A stretch of DNA of 64,000 nt from JAXDMK01 sp963765955 (GTDB lineage Bacteria; Actinomycetota; Acidimicrobiia; Acidimicrobiales; AC-14), in assembly GCA_963765955.1 (NCBI GenBank), contig CAVXYA010000009.1:496001-560000 (forward strand). The letters run 5' to 3'. The notes under the pieces were generated by a model. It had not been told where the DNA came from. It saw nothing but the letters and a program-made list of their open reading frames with translations, and searched no databases. Position numbers and translations under genes: made by a program. Below are positions 1-8,428 of the stretch, piece by piece. Within the stretch, counting starts at the first letter, position 1, and every line of letters begins with the position of its first letter.

Positions 1-480
1 GGCGATAGCTGGCGAAGAACGCTTGTCGTCCTTCATCACGATGAGGTCGAAGGCGCGATGCGGCCGTCGGTGGCGAAGATCCGGTGAAGTTGCAGGGGTC
101 GCTCTTGTCGATCGACGCGTCAACGGGCTCCCTCGTCTGAGTGGGGAGAAGATCGACCAAGTGCTTCGGCCGCCCCTTGCGCGGTGGTGCCTCGCCCGGG
201 CGGAGACCGCCGAGAAGCAGGTGAGGGCATACAGCACTCGCTCCTCGGTCACACCGCTCTGGGCCCGCCAGATGTCAGCGGTCGGTCCCCACTCGACGCG
301 GAGGGCCGTAAACAGGCCCAGTCCGAGCTCGGAGATCTTGCCCGCGAAGCTGAACCCGTAGGCCAACTCCAGGCCGGGAACCGTCGTCGCGGGCCAGGAA
401 CTCGGCCGCCGCACACAGGGTGAAGTCATTGGGGCTCCTCTGCTGCAGGGCGCCAGCTCCGACAGCGAGGTGCCAGGAAG
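1..480 (-). pseudogene. Decayed partial copy of an osmoprotectant-binding protein gene
   Basis: Positions about 10-120 and 310-475 read almost base for base like 3801-3912 and 3920-4083, which lie inside the intact osmolyte-binding lipoprotein gene at 3609-4574. The two matching blocks are separated by about 190 bases with no counterpart in the intact gene. Several indels and stops break the frame, so no protein can be made. The copy has the same orientation as the intact gene about 3.5 kb away. This points to a local duplication, or the edge of a second opu-like operon, followed by decay. The window starts inside it, so its full extent is unknown. Confidence 0.8.
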
Positions 481-574
481 CGGTCCTCCGCGAGCCAGGA
501 TCCTATCTGAGCTCGGACACGCCGAAGTTCCGGAGCCGGGCCCCACCTCGTAGGTGGATGCTTGGCTGGTGCCT

Positions 575-820
575 GCAGCCCCAGTTCACCCTCATTCGCG
601 AAGACCCCGATGCTCGCAAGGCGCTCGAGGTCGCGTCCGAGAGGCCCTCCGGCTCGGCCACAACTACATCGGCAAGGAAACGTCCTCCTCGCCCTCCTCG
701 CCCTCCTCGCCCTCCTCGCCCTCCTCGAAACCGAGCCTGACGACGGCGCCCTGCAGCCTGGGCCTCGACAAGTCCGGCATCGACGATCACGTCGTCGCCG
801 CCATCGACCGCCGGCCCTGA
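575..820 (+). pseudogene. Broken Clp N-terminal domain protein fragment
   Basis: Reading across three frames recovers a recognisable Clp_N repeat. First comes a stretch with FTLIREDPDARKALEVASE, then EALRLGHNYIGKE, then LLALL followed by ETEPDDGAL, then LGLDKSGIDDHVVAAIDRR and a stop. LGHNYIGTEHLLLALL is the hallmark of the ClpC/ClpA-type N domain, which binds substrates or adaptors. At least three frame changes and a repeat expansion inside the LLALL segment mean the gene is dead. No ATPase portion follows, so it was either a stand-alone ClpS/ClpN-like protein or a fragment. Confidence 0.65.
682..727 (+). repeat. 9-bp tandem repeat, about five copies
   Basis: The unit CCCTCCTCG is repeated head to tail. 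In the Clp N-domain frame it encodes an iterated Leu-Leu-Ala, which extends the normal LLALL helix. It looks like slippage expansion inside the relic gene. Confidence 0.85.
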
Positions 821-871
821 CCAGGCCAACGGGTGGTGCTCGCCGGCCGGCGCGAGCATCATTCGCGACTG

Positions 872-1552
872 ATGGACGAACTCTTGCGGGCGGTGGTGGC
901 GGAGGACAACCTCCTCGTGCGCCAGGGCCTGTGCAGCCTCCTCGCTCTCTCCGGCGTCGTCGACGTGGTCGCCGCCTGCTCGTCTCTGCCGGAGCTTCTG
1001 GAGGCGGTCGAGGCCCAGCAGCCGGACGTGGTCCTCACCGACATCCGCATGCCCCCAGGGTTCTCCGACGAGGGCATCCAGGCCGCCCGCCGTCTGCGCC
1101 AGACCCATCCCGACCTGGGAGTGGTCGTCATCTCCCAGTTCGCCGACCCGAGCTACGCCATGGCCGTGCTGGGGGACGGTTCGAACGGCCGCGCCTACAT
1201 CCTCAAGGACCGGGTCCATGACCTCGACCGGCTGCTACGGGCCATCCGCGCCGTCGTGGCGGGGGACTCGTTCGTCGACGAGGAGATCGTCGACGCCCTC
1301 GTCCGCTCGAGCGCCCGCCTGGCCGACGGGCCCATCGACGCCCTGACCGACCGTGAGCGGGAGGTCCTGGCCGAGGTGGCCACCGGGGCCAGCAATGCGA
1401 CGATCGCCGAGTCCCTCGACGTCTCGGCCCACGCCGTCGAGAAGCACATCAACTCGATCTTCTCCAAGCTGGGGCTCTCGGACGGGCGGACGGCCAACCG
1501 GCGGGTGCAGGCAGTGCTCGTCCACCTCCGGAGCCAGCAACGTGGCCCCTGA
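872..1552 (+). CDS. NarL/FixJ-family two-component response regulator
   Basis: A 226-residue response regulator. The receiver domain (about 1-125) has the acidic pair E11-D12, phosphoacceptor D57 in VLTDIRMPP, and a conserved Lys in the YILKDR turn. A LuxR-type helix-turn-helix (about 155-215) begins LTDREREVLAEVATGASN. The ATG at 872 was preferred to a GTG at 833 because the receiver fold begins immediately after it. The histidine kinase gene starts 11 bases before this stop, so the pair is translationally coupled and is almost certainly a cognate system. The stimulus and target genes cannot be read from the sequence. The secreted-protein gene at 3099 is a candidate target by position only. 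Confidence 0.9.
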   Translation: MDELLRAVVAEDNLLVRQGLCSLLALSGVVDVVAACSSLPELLEAVEAQQPDVVLTDIRMPPGFSDEGIQAARRLRQTHPDLGVVVISQFADPSYAMAVLGDGSNGRAYILKDRVHDLDRLLRAIRAVVAGDSFVDEEIVDALVRSSARLADGPIDALTDREREVLAEVATGASNATIAESLDVSAHAVEKHINSIFSKLGLSDGRTANRRVQAVLVHLRSQQRGP

Positions 1553-3080
1553 CCCCCGCCCGCCGGACGCCGAGCGCACCGATCCGGCCCCGGCGCCGCC
1601 CGACGGGGACCGGGCCGTCACCGCCGACCCCTCGCGCCTGCGCACCTTCCTCGTCGCCGACGCAGTCCTGGCCGCGGGCAGCGTGGCGTTCATCCTGGTG
1701 GTGTGGAAGACGGTGGTGCCGTCCCGGTGGCTACTGCTGCTCGCCCTGATGGTGCTGATGTCGGCCGGGATCATGCTGGTGGGCCTGGTGCCCCTCCGGC
1801 GGGGCCGGGTGGAGCCGGCCGTGGCCTGCCTCGCCGTCGCCAACTGGTCAATCTCCGTGGCGGCCACCGCCATCGCCACCTTCGCCTGGCCCATCCTCCT
1901 GTTCGCGGCCTTGCTGCCGGCCGTCGTCTCTGTGCCCTACGTGTCCCGGCGAGCGCTGCACCGCTACCTGGGCGTCTCCCTCGCCGTCGCCTGCTCAGTC
2001 GCCGCCCTCGGGGTGCTGCAGGACGTCACCGGGTTCTCGGGCGAGACGCCGGCGTGGGTGATCGATGCCGTCACCATCACCTTTGTCCCCGCCATGGCCG
2101 GCCTTCTCGTCATGTTGTCGCTGGCCAACCGGGCCCACCTCCAGCGCCTCCTCGACGCCGCCCTGCAGGCCAACCTCGAGCTGCACCGCTCGGAGGAGTC
2201 GCTGGCTGCGGCGGTCGACGAGCTCCGTGCGTCCCGGGCCAGGGTGGTGGCGGCCACCGACGAGGAGCGGCGCCGCATCGCCCGGGATCTGCATGACGGC
2301 TCCCAGCAGCGGCTCGCCGCCCTCGGGCTCAACCTGTCCGTCGTCCGTGAGCTGTTGAAGCGGTCGCCTGACGAAGCCGCCGAGGCCCTCACCCGACTGC
2401 GGAGCTCCGTCACCGAGGCCCAGGCCGACCTCCGCGCCCTGGTGCACGGGATCTACCCGCCGGCCCTGACCGAGCACGGTGTGGTGATGGCTCTGGGCTC
2501 GGCTGCGTCCTACGGGCCCAACGTCGTCCGCCTGGTGGCCGACGACGTCGGTCGCCACCCGCCCGACGTCGAGGCGGCGGTGTACTTCTGCTGCACCGAG
2601 GCTCTGCAGAACGCGGCCAAGCACGCCGGCGCCGAGGCGACGGTGCAGGTGACGATCGCGGTGGACGAACCGGGCTGGCTGCGGTTCGAGGTGGAGGACG
2701 ACGGTCGTGGCTTCGACCCGGCGACCGTCCAGGGCGGCGGAGGCTTCGTCAGCATGCGTGACCGGGTGGGGGCGCTGGGCGGTGAGCTCCAGGTGACCAG
2801 CCGGCTGGGGAACGGGACCCTGGTGCGCGGGCGCCGTCCCCACCGTCCCGGGCGACGAGAGCGAGGGCGGCGTCCCCTGCCCCGGCGGACACCGGGGCCG
2901 ACCAGCCGGTCGCCCAGCTGCCGGCATGACCGGGGAGGCACCACCCGGGGGGTAGGGGTAGCCGTAGCCCTGCCAGCGCGAAGAATGTATGCGGCCACCA
3001 CCATTGTTCGTCGGGCCGAAATCCACGATTCTCTTCCTTGCAAGGACCTCCCAAACGAGAGGTCACAACTCATCAAATGA
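1542..3080 (+). CDS. NarL-partner sensor histidine kinase, C-terminus frameshifted
   Basis: The GTG start at 1542 overlaps the regulator stop. About six hydrophobic segments (about 35-200) form a membrane sensor without an obvious extracellular domain. A short coiled region and a HisKA_3 dimerisation helix follow, with phosphoacceptor His251 in RDLHDGSQQR. The HATPase_c domain has an N-box (ALQNAAKHAG) and a G-box (DDGRGFDPA, about 386-394). After GNGTLVRG the frame runs through low-complexity Arg/Pro codons to 3080, past the expected end. Removing one G from the GGGCGCC at about 2828-2834 gives an ordinary ending, VRGAVPTVPG and about 40 more residues, stopping at 2953. So either the tail is frameshifted or the base is an assembly error. 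The kinase core is intact either way. Confidence 0.85.
   Translation: MAPDPRPPDAERTDPAPAPPDGDRAVTADPSRLRTFLVADAVLAAGSVAFILVVWKTVVPSRWLLLLALMVLMSAGIMLVGLVPLRRGRVEPAVACLAVANWSISVAATAIATFAWPILLFAALLPAVVSVPYVSRRALHRYLGVSLAVACSVAALGVLQDVTGFSGETPAWVIDAVTITFVPAMAGLLVMLSLANRAHLQRLLDAALQANLELHRSEESLAAAVDELRASRARVVAATDEERRRIARDLHDGSQQRLAALGLNLSVVRELLKRSPDEAAEALTRLRSSVTEAQADLRALVHGIYPPALTEHGVVMALGSAASYGPNVVRLVADDVGRHPPDVEAAVYFCCTEALQNAAKHAGAEATVQVTIAVDEPGWLRFEVEDDGRGFDPATVQGGGGFVSMRDRVGALGGELQVTSRLGNGTLVRGRRPHRPGRRERGRRPLPRRTPGPTSRSPSCRHDRGGTTRGVGVAVALPARRMYAATTIVRRAEIHDSLPCKDLPNERSQLIK
3004..3032 (+). promoter_or_regulatory. Candidate promoter for the secreted protein gene
   Basis: TTGTTC (3004-3009), a 17-base spacer and GATTCT (3027-3032) form a plausible -35/-10 pair about 70 bases before the ATG at 3099. 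A good ribosome-binding site (AAGGAG) lies just before that start. The match to consensus is moderate. Confidence 0.35.
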
Positions 3081-3098
3081 GACCAAGGAGAAATCGAA

Positions 3099-3488
3099 AT
3101 GAACGAGTCCAAGTCCGCCAAGTCCACCGTCCGCATGCCCCGCCGGGCGATGCTGCTCCTCGGCGGTGTGGTTGCCGCCACGTCCATCCTCGCCGGCGCC
3201 GGCCCGGCCTCCGCCGGTCCCGGTTTCCCCGGCCCGATTATCATCGCCCACCCCGACAGCCCCACCACCGCCTCCTGCACCCTCGCCACCGCCAAGTGCG
3301 CGGTTGAGGACAAGAACAGGATCGATCGGGTCATCCGCTACAAGGACTCCGGCCAGGCCACCGCGACCGTCCTCATCGGCGGCCCCACCCAGACCACCGT
3401 GGTGAACACCGATAGCATGTACGTCAAGTTCGAGGTGATCGACAAGCTCGGTTACCGCAGGATGTTCCAGTTCCCGGTAAACAACTAA
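3099..3488 (+). CDS. Small secreted protein of unknown function
   Basis: This 129-residue protein is not recognised as a family member. It has a basic N-terminus with an MPRR pair, a hydrophobic stretch (about 17-36) and an ASA-G cleavage site near residue 41, a typical export signal. The mature part is about 88 residues, Pro/Gly-rich at first, with two cysteines in a CTLATAKC segment that could form a disulfide. It then shows alternating beta-like hydrophobic patterns. An AAGGAG ribosome-binding site supports the start. It is downstream of a two-component system and ends at a bidirectional terminator. Secretion is well supported by sequence; the role is unknown. Confidence 0.75.
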   Translation: MNESKSAKSTVRMPRRAMLLLGGVVAATSILAGAGPASAGPGFPGPIIIAHPDSPTTASCTLATAKCAVEDKNRIDRVIRYKDSGQATATVLIGGPTQTTVVNTDSMYVKFEVIDKLGYRRMFQFPVNN

Positions 3489-3519
3489 GCGGTCCGGGAT
3501 CTGCCCAATGCGAGCCACC

Positions 3520-3555
3520 GCCGGTCGGAGAGACAACGAGGTCTCTTCGACCGGC
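3520..3555. terminator. Bidirectional hairpin terminator
   Basis: The arm GCCGGTCGGAGAGAC (3520-3534) pairs with GTCTCTTCGACCGGC (3541-3555). This gives a 15-bp stem with one G-U pair and a six-base loop, between convergent genes ending at 3488 and 3609. A short T run follows on the plus strand. Confidence 0.75.
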
Positions 3556-3608
3556 TTTGGCGCGTCCATTTTGCTGCAAAGTGGGGGATATGGCGACCGA
3601 ATTCGGGA

Positions 3609-4574
3609 TCAGGAGCCGATGAGGTCGTTCTGCTCGAGGAAGGTGCGGGCCACGTCCTCCGGCTGCTCGCCCTCCACGTCAACCCGGGCGTTGAGGGCCT
3701 GCATGGTGGCGGTGTCGAGGGCCGCGGCCACGGGGGCGAACACCTCTTGGAGCTCGGGGATCTTCTCGACCCCCCGGCGCACCGTGAGCGCGGGCAGGTA
3801 GCTGGCGAAGAACTGCTTGTCGTCCTTCAGCACGGTGAGGCCGAGGGCGGCGATGCGGCCGTCGGTGGCGAAGACCTCGCCGAACTTGCAGGGGTCGCCC
3901 TTGTCGACCGAGGCGTAGACCAGGCCCAGCTCGAGCTCGGAGATCTTGCCCGCGAAGCTGAACCCGTAGGCCTTCTCCAGGCCGGGGAGGCCGTCGTCGC
4001 GGGCCAGGAACTCGGCCGCCGCGCACAGGGTGAAGTCGTTGGGACGGCTCTGCTGCAAGGGGGCCAGCTCCGACAGCGAGGTGACGTTCAGGCTGCGGGC
4101 GTTCTCCTCGGAGGTGGCCAGGGCGTAGGTGTTGTTGAACGGCGCCGGCTCCAGCCAGGTCACGCCGTTCTTCTCCAGGTCGGCCTGGGCCACCGCGGTG
4201 TACTGCTCCCGCTCGCCCTTCACCGGCTCGGTGTTCTTGAGGTGGTTGATCCACCCGGTGCCGGTGTACTCCCAGTACATGTCGATGTCCCCCGACAGCA
4301 GGGCGCCCCGCACCGTGTCGGAGCCGACCAGGCCGGTCTCGTCGCTCACCGTGGCCCCGGCGTCCTCCAGCACCTGGATGGTGATCTGCCCGAGTATCAG
4401 CTGCTCGGTGAACTCCTTGGAGCCGACCTTGTAGCTGGACCCGTCGAGGACGCCGGCCTCCCCGGTCCCGGCCCCCGTCGTCGTGTCGTCGCCGTCATCG
4501 TCGCCGCAGGCGGACACGAACAGGGCGAGGACGGCGACGACGGCCAACAGCCGACCCGCATGGCGTGATCTCAT
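3609..4574 (-). CDS. Osmoprotectant (glycine betaine/choline-type) ABC transporter substrate-binding lipoprotein
   Basis: A 321-residue OpuAC/OsmF-type binding protein. A lipoprotein signal ends in the lipobox VSAC (Cys23), followed by an acidic/Thr linker. The mature domain starts SYKVGSKEFTEQLILGQI, the typical opening of this family, and includes the WEYTGTGW ligand-pocket segment. It is the last gene of a four-gene minus-strand operon: permease, CBS-containing ATPase, permease, binding protein. It delivers quaternary-amine osmolytes to the two permeases. The exact substrate (glycine betaine, proline betaine, choline or carnitine) cannot be set from sequence. A decayed second copy lies at 1-480. 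Confidence 0.9.
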   Translation of the reverse strand: MRSRHAGRLLAVVAVLALFVSACGDDDGDDTTTGAGTGEAGVLDGSSYKVGSKEFTEQLILGQITIQVLEDAGATVSDETGLVGSDTVRGALLSGDIDMYWEYTGTGWINHLKNTEPVKGEREQYTAVAQADLEKNGVTWLEPAPFNNTYALATSEENARSLNVTSLSELAPLQQSRPNDFTLCAAAEFLARDDGLPGLEKAYGFSFAGKISELELGLVYASVDKGDPCKFGEVFATDGRIAALGLTVLKDDKQFFASYLPALTVRRGVEKIPELQEVFAPVAAALDTATMQALNARVDVEGEQPEDVARTFLEQNDLIGS

Positions 4575-4604
4575 GGTTCTCTCCTTCTGTAGCTCACGGA
4601 TACT

Positions 4605-5435
4605 TCAGAGTCCCTTGGGCCGGAGCAGGTCCTCGACGATGCCCGCCACCCAGTCGACGAACAGGGCGAGGACGGCGGTGAGGACGGCGCCGGTGATGAT
4701 GACGGTGTCGCGACTGGTCGACAGGCCGCCGCTGATGATGTCGCCCAGGCCGCCGGCGTTGACGAACGTGGCCAGGGTGGCCGCGCCGACGTTGATCACC
4801 AGGGCGGTGCGCACCCCGGCCAGGATGACGGGGACGGCGAGGGGCAGCTCGATGCGGGTGAGCACCCCCAGCTTGGTCATCCCCATGCCCCGGCCGGCCT
4901 CGATGACGCTGCGGTCGACCTGCTGGAGGCCGACCATGGTGTTGCGCAGCACCGGCAGGACGGCGTAGGCGACCAGCGCCACCACCGCCGGGCGGAACCC
5001 GATGGTCCAGACGAGGGCCAGGATGACCAGCACGCCGATGGACGGCACCATCTGGCCCACGTTGGCCAGCCCGATGATCCCCGGGGTCACCCACTTGGCG
5101 AAGCTGCGGGTCAGCAGGATCCCCAGCGGCACCGCGATCAGGATGACGAACAACGTCGAGACGACGGTGAGCTTGATGTGCTCGACGACCCCTTCTCGGA
5201 TGACGGCGGCGTTGACCAGGCGCTGCTCGATCGAGTCGAGCTGCTTGCCCTGCAGCCACAGGTAGAGGAACAGGCAGGCCAGCCCGAGGAGCACGGGCAT
5301 GACGAAGTAGCCGAGCGAAGGCCCCCGCCGGCGGGGACCCGGCGGGGGAGCAGCCGCGGTCGAGCCAGTGAGCGCCTCCGCCGGCTCCTGGCCGAGCGTC
5401 CGCCCCGGCGCGGCCAGGCTCACGTTCTCGCTCAC
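4605..5435 (-). CDS. Osmoprotectant ABC transporter permease (second)
   Basis: A 276-residue inner-membrane permease of the OpuCB/OpuCD (ProW-like) family. It has a Pro/Arg-rich N-terminal tail, an early membrane segment and a long linker, then the BPD_transp_1 core of about five helices. The coupling-loop motif is EAGRGMGMTKLGVLTRIELPL. The GTG start at 5435 overlaps the TGA of the upstream ATPase gene (GTGA), so the two are coupled. The conserved NVGAATLATFVNAGGLGD segment near the C-terminus is typical of osmoprotectant permeases. It pairs with the permease at 6642-7304 to form the membrane channel. Confidence 0.9.
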   Translation of the reverse strand: MSENVSLAAPGRTLGQEPAEALTGSTAAAPPPGPRRRGPSLGYFVMPVLLGLACLFLYLWLQGKQLDSIEQRLVNAAVIREGVVEHIKLTVVSTLFVILIAVPLGILLTRSFAKWVTPGIIGLANVGQMVPSIGVLVILALVWTIGFRPAVVALVAYAVLPVLRNTMVGLQQVDRSVIEAGRGMGMTKLGVLTRIELPLAVPVILAGVRTALVINVGAATLATFVNAGGLGDIISGGLSTSRDTVIITGAVLTAVLALFVDWVAGIVEDLLRPKGL

Positions 5436-6628
5436 GACACGGGGGCGGCCGGGGCCCGCCCGCCGGCGTCGCCGAGCTCGGCCGCCTCGGCCCGCAGCTG
5501 GTCCCGCGCCTCGGCCCGCATGGTCTGGATGGCCTGGGCGACGGTGGCGAAGTCGACCGCCCCCAAGTATTTGCCCTGGTCGTCGACCACCACCACCGCC
5601 CCGTGGCTCGAGTCGAGCATCAGGTTGAGGGCGCCCTGCAGCGTCGTCTGGGGCCCGACGACCGCCCCCGGCCCCAGTCCGGGCTCCTCGAGGGGCACGT
5701 CGTCCCGCTCGATGTCGCGGGCCGTCACCCAGCGGAACGGCCGGTTCTCGGCGTCGAGGATGAGCACGGACCCCTTGTCCGACTCCCGCAGGACGGTGAG
5801 CACCTCGGCCCGGTCGGTGCCGAGGGCGACGGTGGGCCACCAGCTCAGCTCCAGCTCGTTCACCCGGGTGAGGTTGAGCCGCTTGAGCGACGCGCCCGAT
5901 CCGACGAAGTCGGCCACGAACGCGTCCGCCGGTGCCGACAGGATGTGCTTGGGCGTGTCGTACTGGGCGATCTTCGCCCCCTCGCGGAGGATGGCGATGC
6001 GGTCGCCCATCTTGATGGCCTCGTCGATGTCGTGGGTGACGAAGACGATGGTCTTGCGGATCTCGGCCTGGAGGCGCAGGAACTCGTTCTGCAGCCGGTC
6101 CCGGGTGATGGGGTCGATGGCGCCGAAGGGCTCGTCCATCAGCATCACCGGGGGGTCGACGGCCAGGGCCCGGGCCACCCCCACCCGCTGGCGCTGGCCG
6201 CCCGAGAGCTGCTTGGGGTAGCGCGACCGGAAGCTGCTCTCCAGGCCCACCAGCTCGAGCAGCTCGTCGATGCGCGTGTCGATCCGGGCCTTGTCCCAGC
6301 CCAGCATCTTGGGGACGGTCGCGATGTTGTCGCCGATGGTCATGTGGGGGAAGAGCCCGATCTGCTGGATGACGTAGCCGATGCGGCGCCGCAGCTGGTC
6401 GGGGTTGACCCCGGTGACGTCCTCCCCCTGGATGAAGATCCGGCCCGCCGTCGGCTCGATGAGCCGGTTGATCATCTTCATCAGGGTGGTCTTCCCGCAC
6501 CCCGAGGGGCCGACGAAGATGACGATCTCGCCCTCGGGGATGTCGAGGTCGATGTGCTCGACCGCCGGTTTGTCCTGGCCCGGGTAGCGCTTGGTGACGC
6601 CTTGGAGGCGGATCATGGGTTCGGCCAT
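5432..6628 (-). CDS. Osmoprotectant ABC transporter ATP-binding protein with CBS pair
   Basis: A 398-residue ATPase of the OpuCA/ProV type. The nucleotide-binding domain has Walker A GPSGCGKTT (40-48), signature LSGGQRQR (141-148) and Walker B VMLMDEPF (161-168). Residues about 255-375 form a tandem CBS module. In OpuA-type transporters this module senses ionic strength or nucleotides and gates transport, so osmotic control at protein level is likely here too. The start ATG is followed by a second Met at codon 5, so a slightly later start is possible. It is second in the operon and overlaps the next permease gene by four bases. Confidence 0.92.
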   Translation of the reverse strand: MAEPMIRLQGVTKRYPGQDKPAVEHIDLDIPEGEIVIFVGPSGCGKTTLMKMINRLIEPTAGRIFIQGEDVTGVNPDQLRRRIGYVIQQIGLFPHMTIGDNIATVPKMLGWDKARIDTRIDELLELVGLESSFRSRYPKQLSGGQRQRVGVARALAVDPPVMLMDEPFGAIDPITRDRLQNEFLRLQAEIRKTIVFVTHDIDEAIKMGDRIAILREGAKIAQYDTPKHILSAPADAFVADFVGSGASLKRLNLTRVNELELSWWPTVALGTDRAEVLTVLRESDKGSVLILDAENRPFRWVTARDIERDDVPLEEPGLGPGAVVGPQTTLQGALNLMLDSSHGAVVVVDDQGKYLGAVDFATVAQAIQTMRAEARDQLRAEAAELGDAGGRAPAAPVS

Positions 6629-6641
6629 CAGTCACCAGCCA

Positions 6642-7304
6642 TCAGTCGCGGAGGCCCTTCGACGTGGTCAGCCGGCCGAGGATCAGGTAGGCGATGTCGA
6701 GCAGCAGGCCCAGGATCACGATGCCGAGCACCGCGGCCAGGGCCTGGTTGAGGGCGGTGGGGGTGCCCACCCGGGCGAGGGCCCGGAAGATGTCCTTGCC
6801 CAGGCCGGGGCCGTTGATGACGGCGGCGATGGCGGCGATGCCCACCAGGATCTGGGTCGACACCCGAATGCCGGCGAGGATGATCGGCCACGCCAACGGC
6901 AGCTCGATGCGGGCCAGCCGCCGCCACCGGCCCATGCCCATGCCCTGGGCCGACTCGACGATGGCGGGGTCGACCTCCCGCAGCCCGGTGATGGTGTTGC
7001 GCACGATGGGCAGCAGGGCGTACATGACCAGGGCCACCACCGCCGGCGTGGTGCCCAGCCCGAGGGGCGAGATGAGCAGGCCGAACAGGGCGAAGGAGGG
7101 GATGGTGAGGAACACGCCGGTGACGGCGAGGACGGTGAGGCGGGGGCGGTCGGTGCGGTAGGTCAGCACGCCGAGCCCCACCCCGATGACCACCGCGATC
7201 GCCACCGACACCAGGACGATCTGGGCGTGCTCGATCATCAGGCCCGAGAGGCGGTCGGACTGGTCGCTCACGTACTCCCAGAAGCTGACCGCCGCGAGGG
7301 TCAC
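6642..7304 (-). CDS. Osmoprotectant ABC transporter permease (first)
   Basis: A 220-residue permease with five to six membrane helices and the coupling-loop motif ESAQGMGMGRWRRLARIELPL. The GTG at 7304 was chosen because it begins VTLAAVSFWEYV, has GGAG a few bases upstream and gives the usual family length. The longer reading to 7421 adds a non-conserved, proline-rich leader. It is the first gene of the opu-like operon. Its C-terminal segment, NQALAAVLGIVILGLLLDI, is characteristic of OpuCB-type subunits. Confidence 0.88.
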   Translation of the reverse strand: MTLAAVSFWEYVSDQSDRLSGLMIEHAQIVLVSVAIAVVIGVGLGVLTYRTDRPRLTVLAVTGVFLTIPSFALFGLLISPLGLGTTPAVVALVMYALLPIVRNTITGLREVDPAIVESAQGMGMGRWRRLARIELPLAWPIILAGIRVSTQILVGIAAIAAVINGPGLGKDIFRALARVGTPTALNQALAAVLGIVILGLLLDIAYLILGRLTTSKGLRD

Positions 7305-7392
7305 CGCGTCTCCATGGCCGTAGCTACCCCCTGGGTGCTCCTGGACTTCTGCGACGCCGGGTCGATCCTGAACTGCTCCTGACCTGCCCGGG

Positions 7393-7421
7393 ACGCTACC
7401 AACGACCTCCACGGGTGACAA
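7393..7421 (-). promoter_or_regulatory. Probable promoter of the osmoprotectant ABC operon
   Basis: On the minus strand TTGTCA (7416-7421) and TAGCGT (7393-7398) are separated by exactly 17 bases. They lie about 90 bases upstream of the first permease start at 7304. Both hexamers fit the housekeeping sigma consensus of high-GC actinobacteria. Confidence 0.5.
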
Positions 7422-7512
7422 GGAACGCGCCGCGGCGACAATGAGTCGGTGCGGGTTGTACTGGCCCAGATGGACGCGCCCGGCCGCCGAGGTAGGCTGG
7501 GAACCCCGGGGG

Positions 7513-7833
7513 CTAGTGCTCGGCGGGGGTCTCGGAGAGGCTCTTCAAGCGCTCGAGCTGGAGCCAGTGGTCGGTCACCCGCCGTTTGCCTTCCTTGGTG
7601 AGGGCCACGTTGGTGTTCGGCTTCTTGAGCACGAACCGCTTCTCGATGGTGACCAGTCCCGCCTCCTCCAGCTTGGTCAGGTGGCTGGACAGGTTCCCCT
7701 TGGTCAACCCCGTCGTGCGCTGGAGGAACACGAAGTCGGCCGCCTTCACCGACGACAGCACGGTCATGATCGCCAGCCGGCCGGGCTCGTGGATCAGCCG
7801 ATCGAGGATGAGCTCGTCCCTACGCTCCGGCAT
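7513..7833 (-). CDS. Winged-helix transcriptional regulator (ArsR/MarR-like, DNA-binding)
   Basis: A 106-residue winged-helix protein of the family annotated as winged helix DNA-binding or HTH_34. The recognition region is TTGLTKGNLSSHLTKLEEAGL (split here at residues about 40-60), and the wing contains KKPNTNVALTKEGKRR. No metal or ligand residues are evident. The ATG at 7833 overlaps the stop of the upstream membrane protein gene by 14 bases, so the two are co-translated. Small regulators of this type usually repress their own operon. A matching inverted repeat brackets the operon promoter at 8429-8486. Confidence 0.85.
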   Translation of the reverse strand: MPERRDELILDRLIHEPGRLAIMTVLSSVKAADFVFLQRTTGLTKGNLSSHLTKLEEAGLVTIEKRFVLKKPNTNVALTKEGKRRVTDHWLQLERLKSLSETPAEH

Positions 7834-8413
7834 TGCTGTTCTCGAGATCCAGGTCGGCGGACCGCCCGAACGTGCGCACCAGGAGCCGGTGGTCGAGGAT
7901 CCCCGTCGCCATGGCGGCCACGCCGATGACGAGAAGGCCGATGTTCGGCGTGTCGGTGGTCCTCGGGTCACCCCAGACCGGCAGGAGGCTGGCGGCCAGG
8001 ACGGCGCCCCAGATGACGGCGTGGTGGGGCCGCAGTCCCACGGTGACTGCGTAGTAGCCGAGGGCCACCACCGCCCAGGCGACGCCGAAGCCGTTGAGGG
8101 GCAGGTCGAGCACCTGGACCACGATCGGCACGCCAATCAACACCGTCACCGCGGCGACGCCGCCGAGGATGGTCCGTGCCTGGCCCGTCTTGAGGCTCAC
8201 CCGCCCGTAGTTGTCGTTGTAGTAGCGCACGCCGAGCAGGTAGGCGGCACCGGCCAACAGGATGGAGGCGGGGACGACCCAGAGGTGCCGGAACGGGCCC
8301 CACTCCATGTTGCCCAGTCCGGAGAAGATCAGGACCATCCCGAACGGGACGGCGAGCAGACCTCGCAGGTAGTGGTTGCTGGCGGCTGCCGACTCCAACT
8401 GCTTCCGGTCCAT
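7820..8413 (-). CDS. Multi-pass membrane protein paired with HTH regulator
   Basis: A 197-residue protein with about five to six hydrophobic helices and short charged loops, including an RYYNDNYGR segment. No enzyme motif is visible. Similar membrane proteins of unknown function are commonly coupled to a PadR/HTH_34-type regulator in actinobacteria, sometimes as sensors of membrane stress. The ATG at 8413 has an AGGA-type ribosome-binding site and is preceded by a clear promoter/operator. It forms a two-gene operon with the overlapping regulator gene. The function is inferred only from this pairing. Confidence 0.75.
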   Translation of the reverse strand: MDRKQLESAAASNHYLRGLLAVPFGMVLIFSGLGNMEWGPFRHLWVVPASILLAGAAYLLGVRYYNDNYGRVSLKTGQARTILGGVAAVTVLIGVPIVVQVLDLPLNGFGVAWAVVALGYYAVTVGLRPHHAVIWGAVLAASLLPVWGDPRTTDTPNIGLLVIGVAAMATGILDHRLLVRTFGRSADLDLENSNAGA

Positions 8414-8428
8414 CGGTGGCGATCCTCT

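Noticed and set aside
682..727. Possible CRISPR or direct-repeat array
   Set aside because: Units are 9 bp with no spacers, so it is a simple tandem repeat.
1235..1894. Minus-strand coding frames opposite the response regulator and kinase
   Set aside because: High-GC antisense shadows with Ala/Arg/Gly-rich composition and no domain or ribosome-binding site.
4605..6635. One giant protein covering the whole osmoprotectant ATPase and permease
   Set aside because: The first two thirds are a frame shadow of the ATPase; only the part from the GTG at 5435 has permease features.
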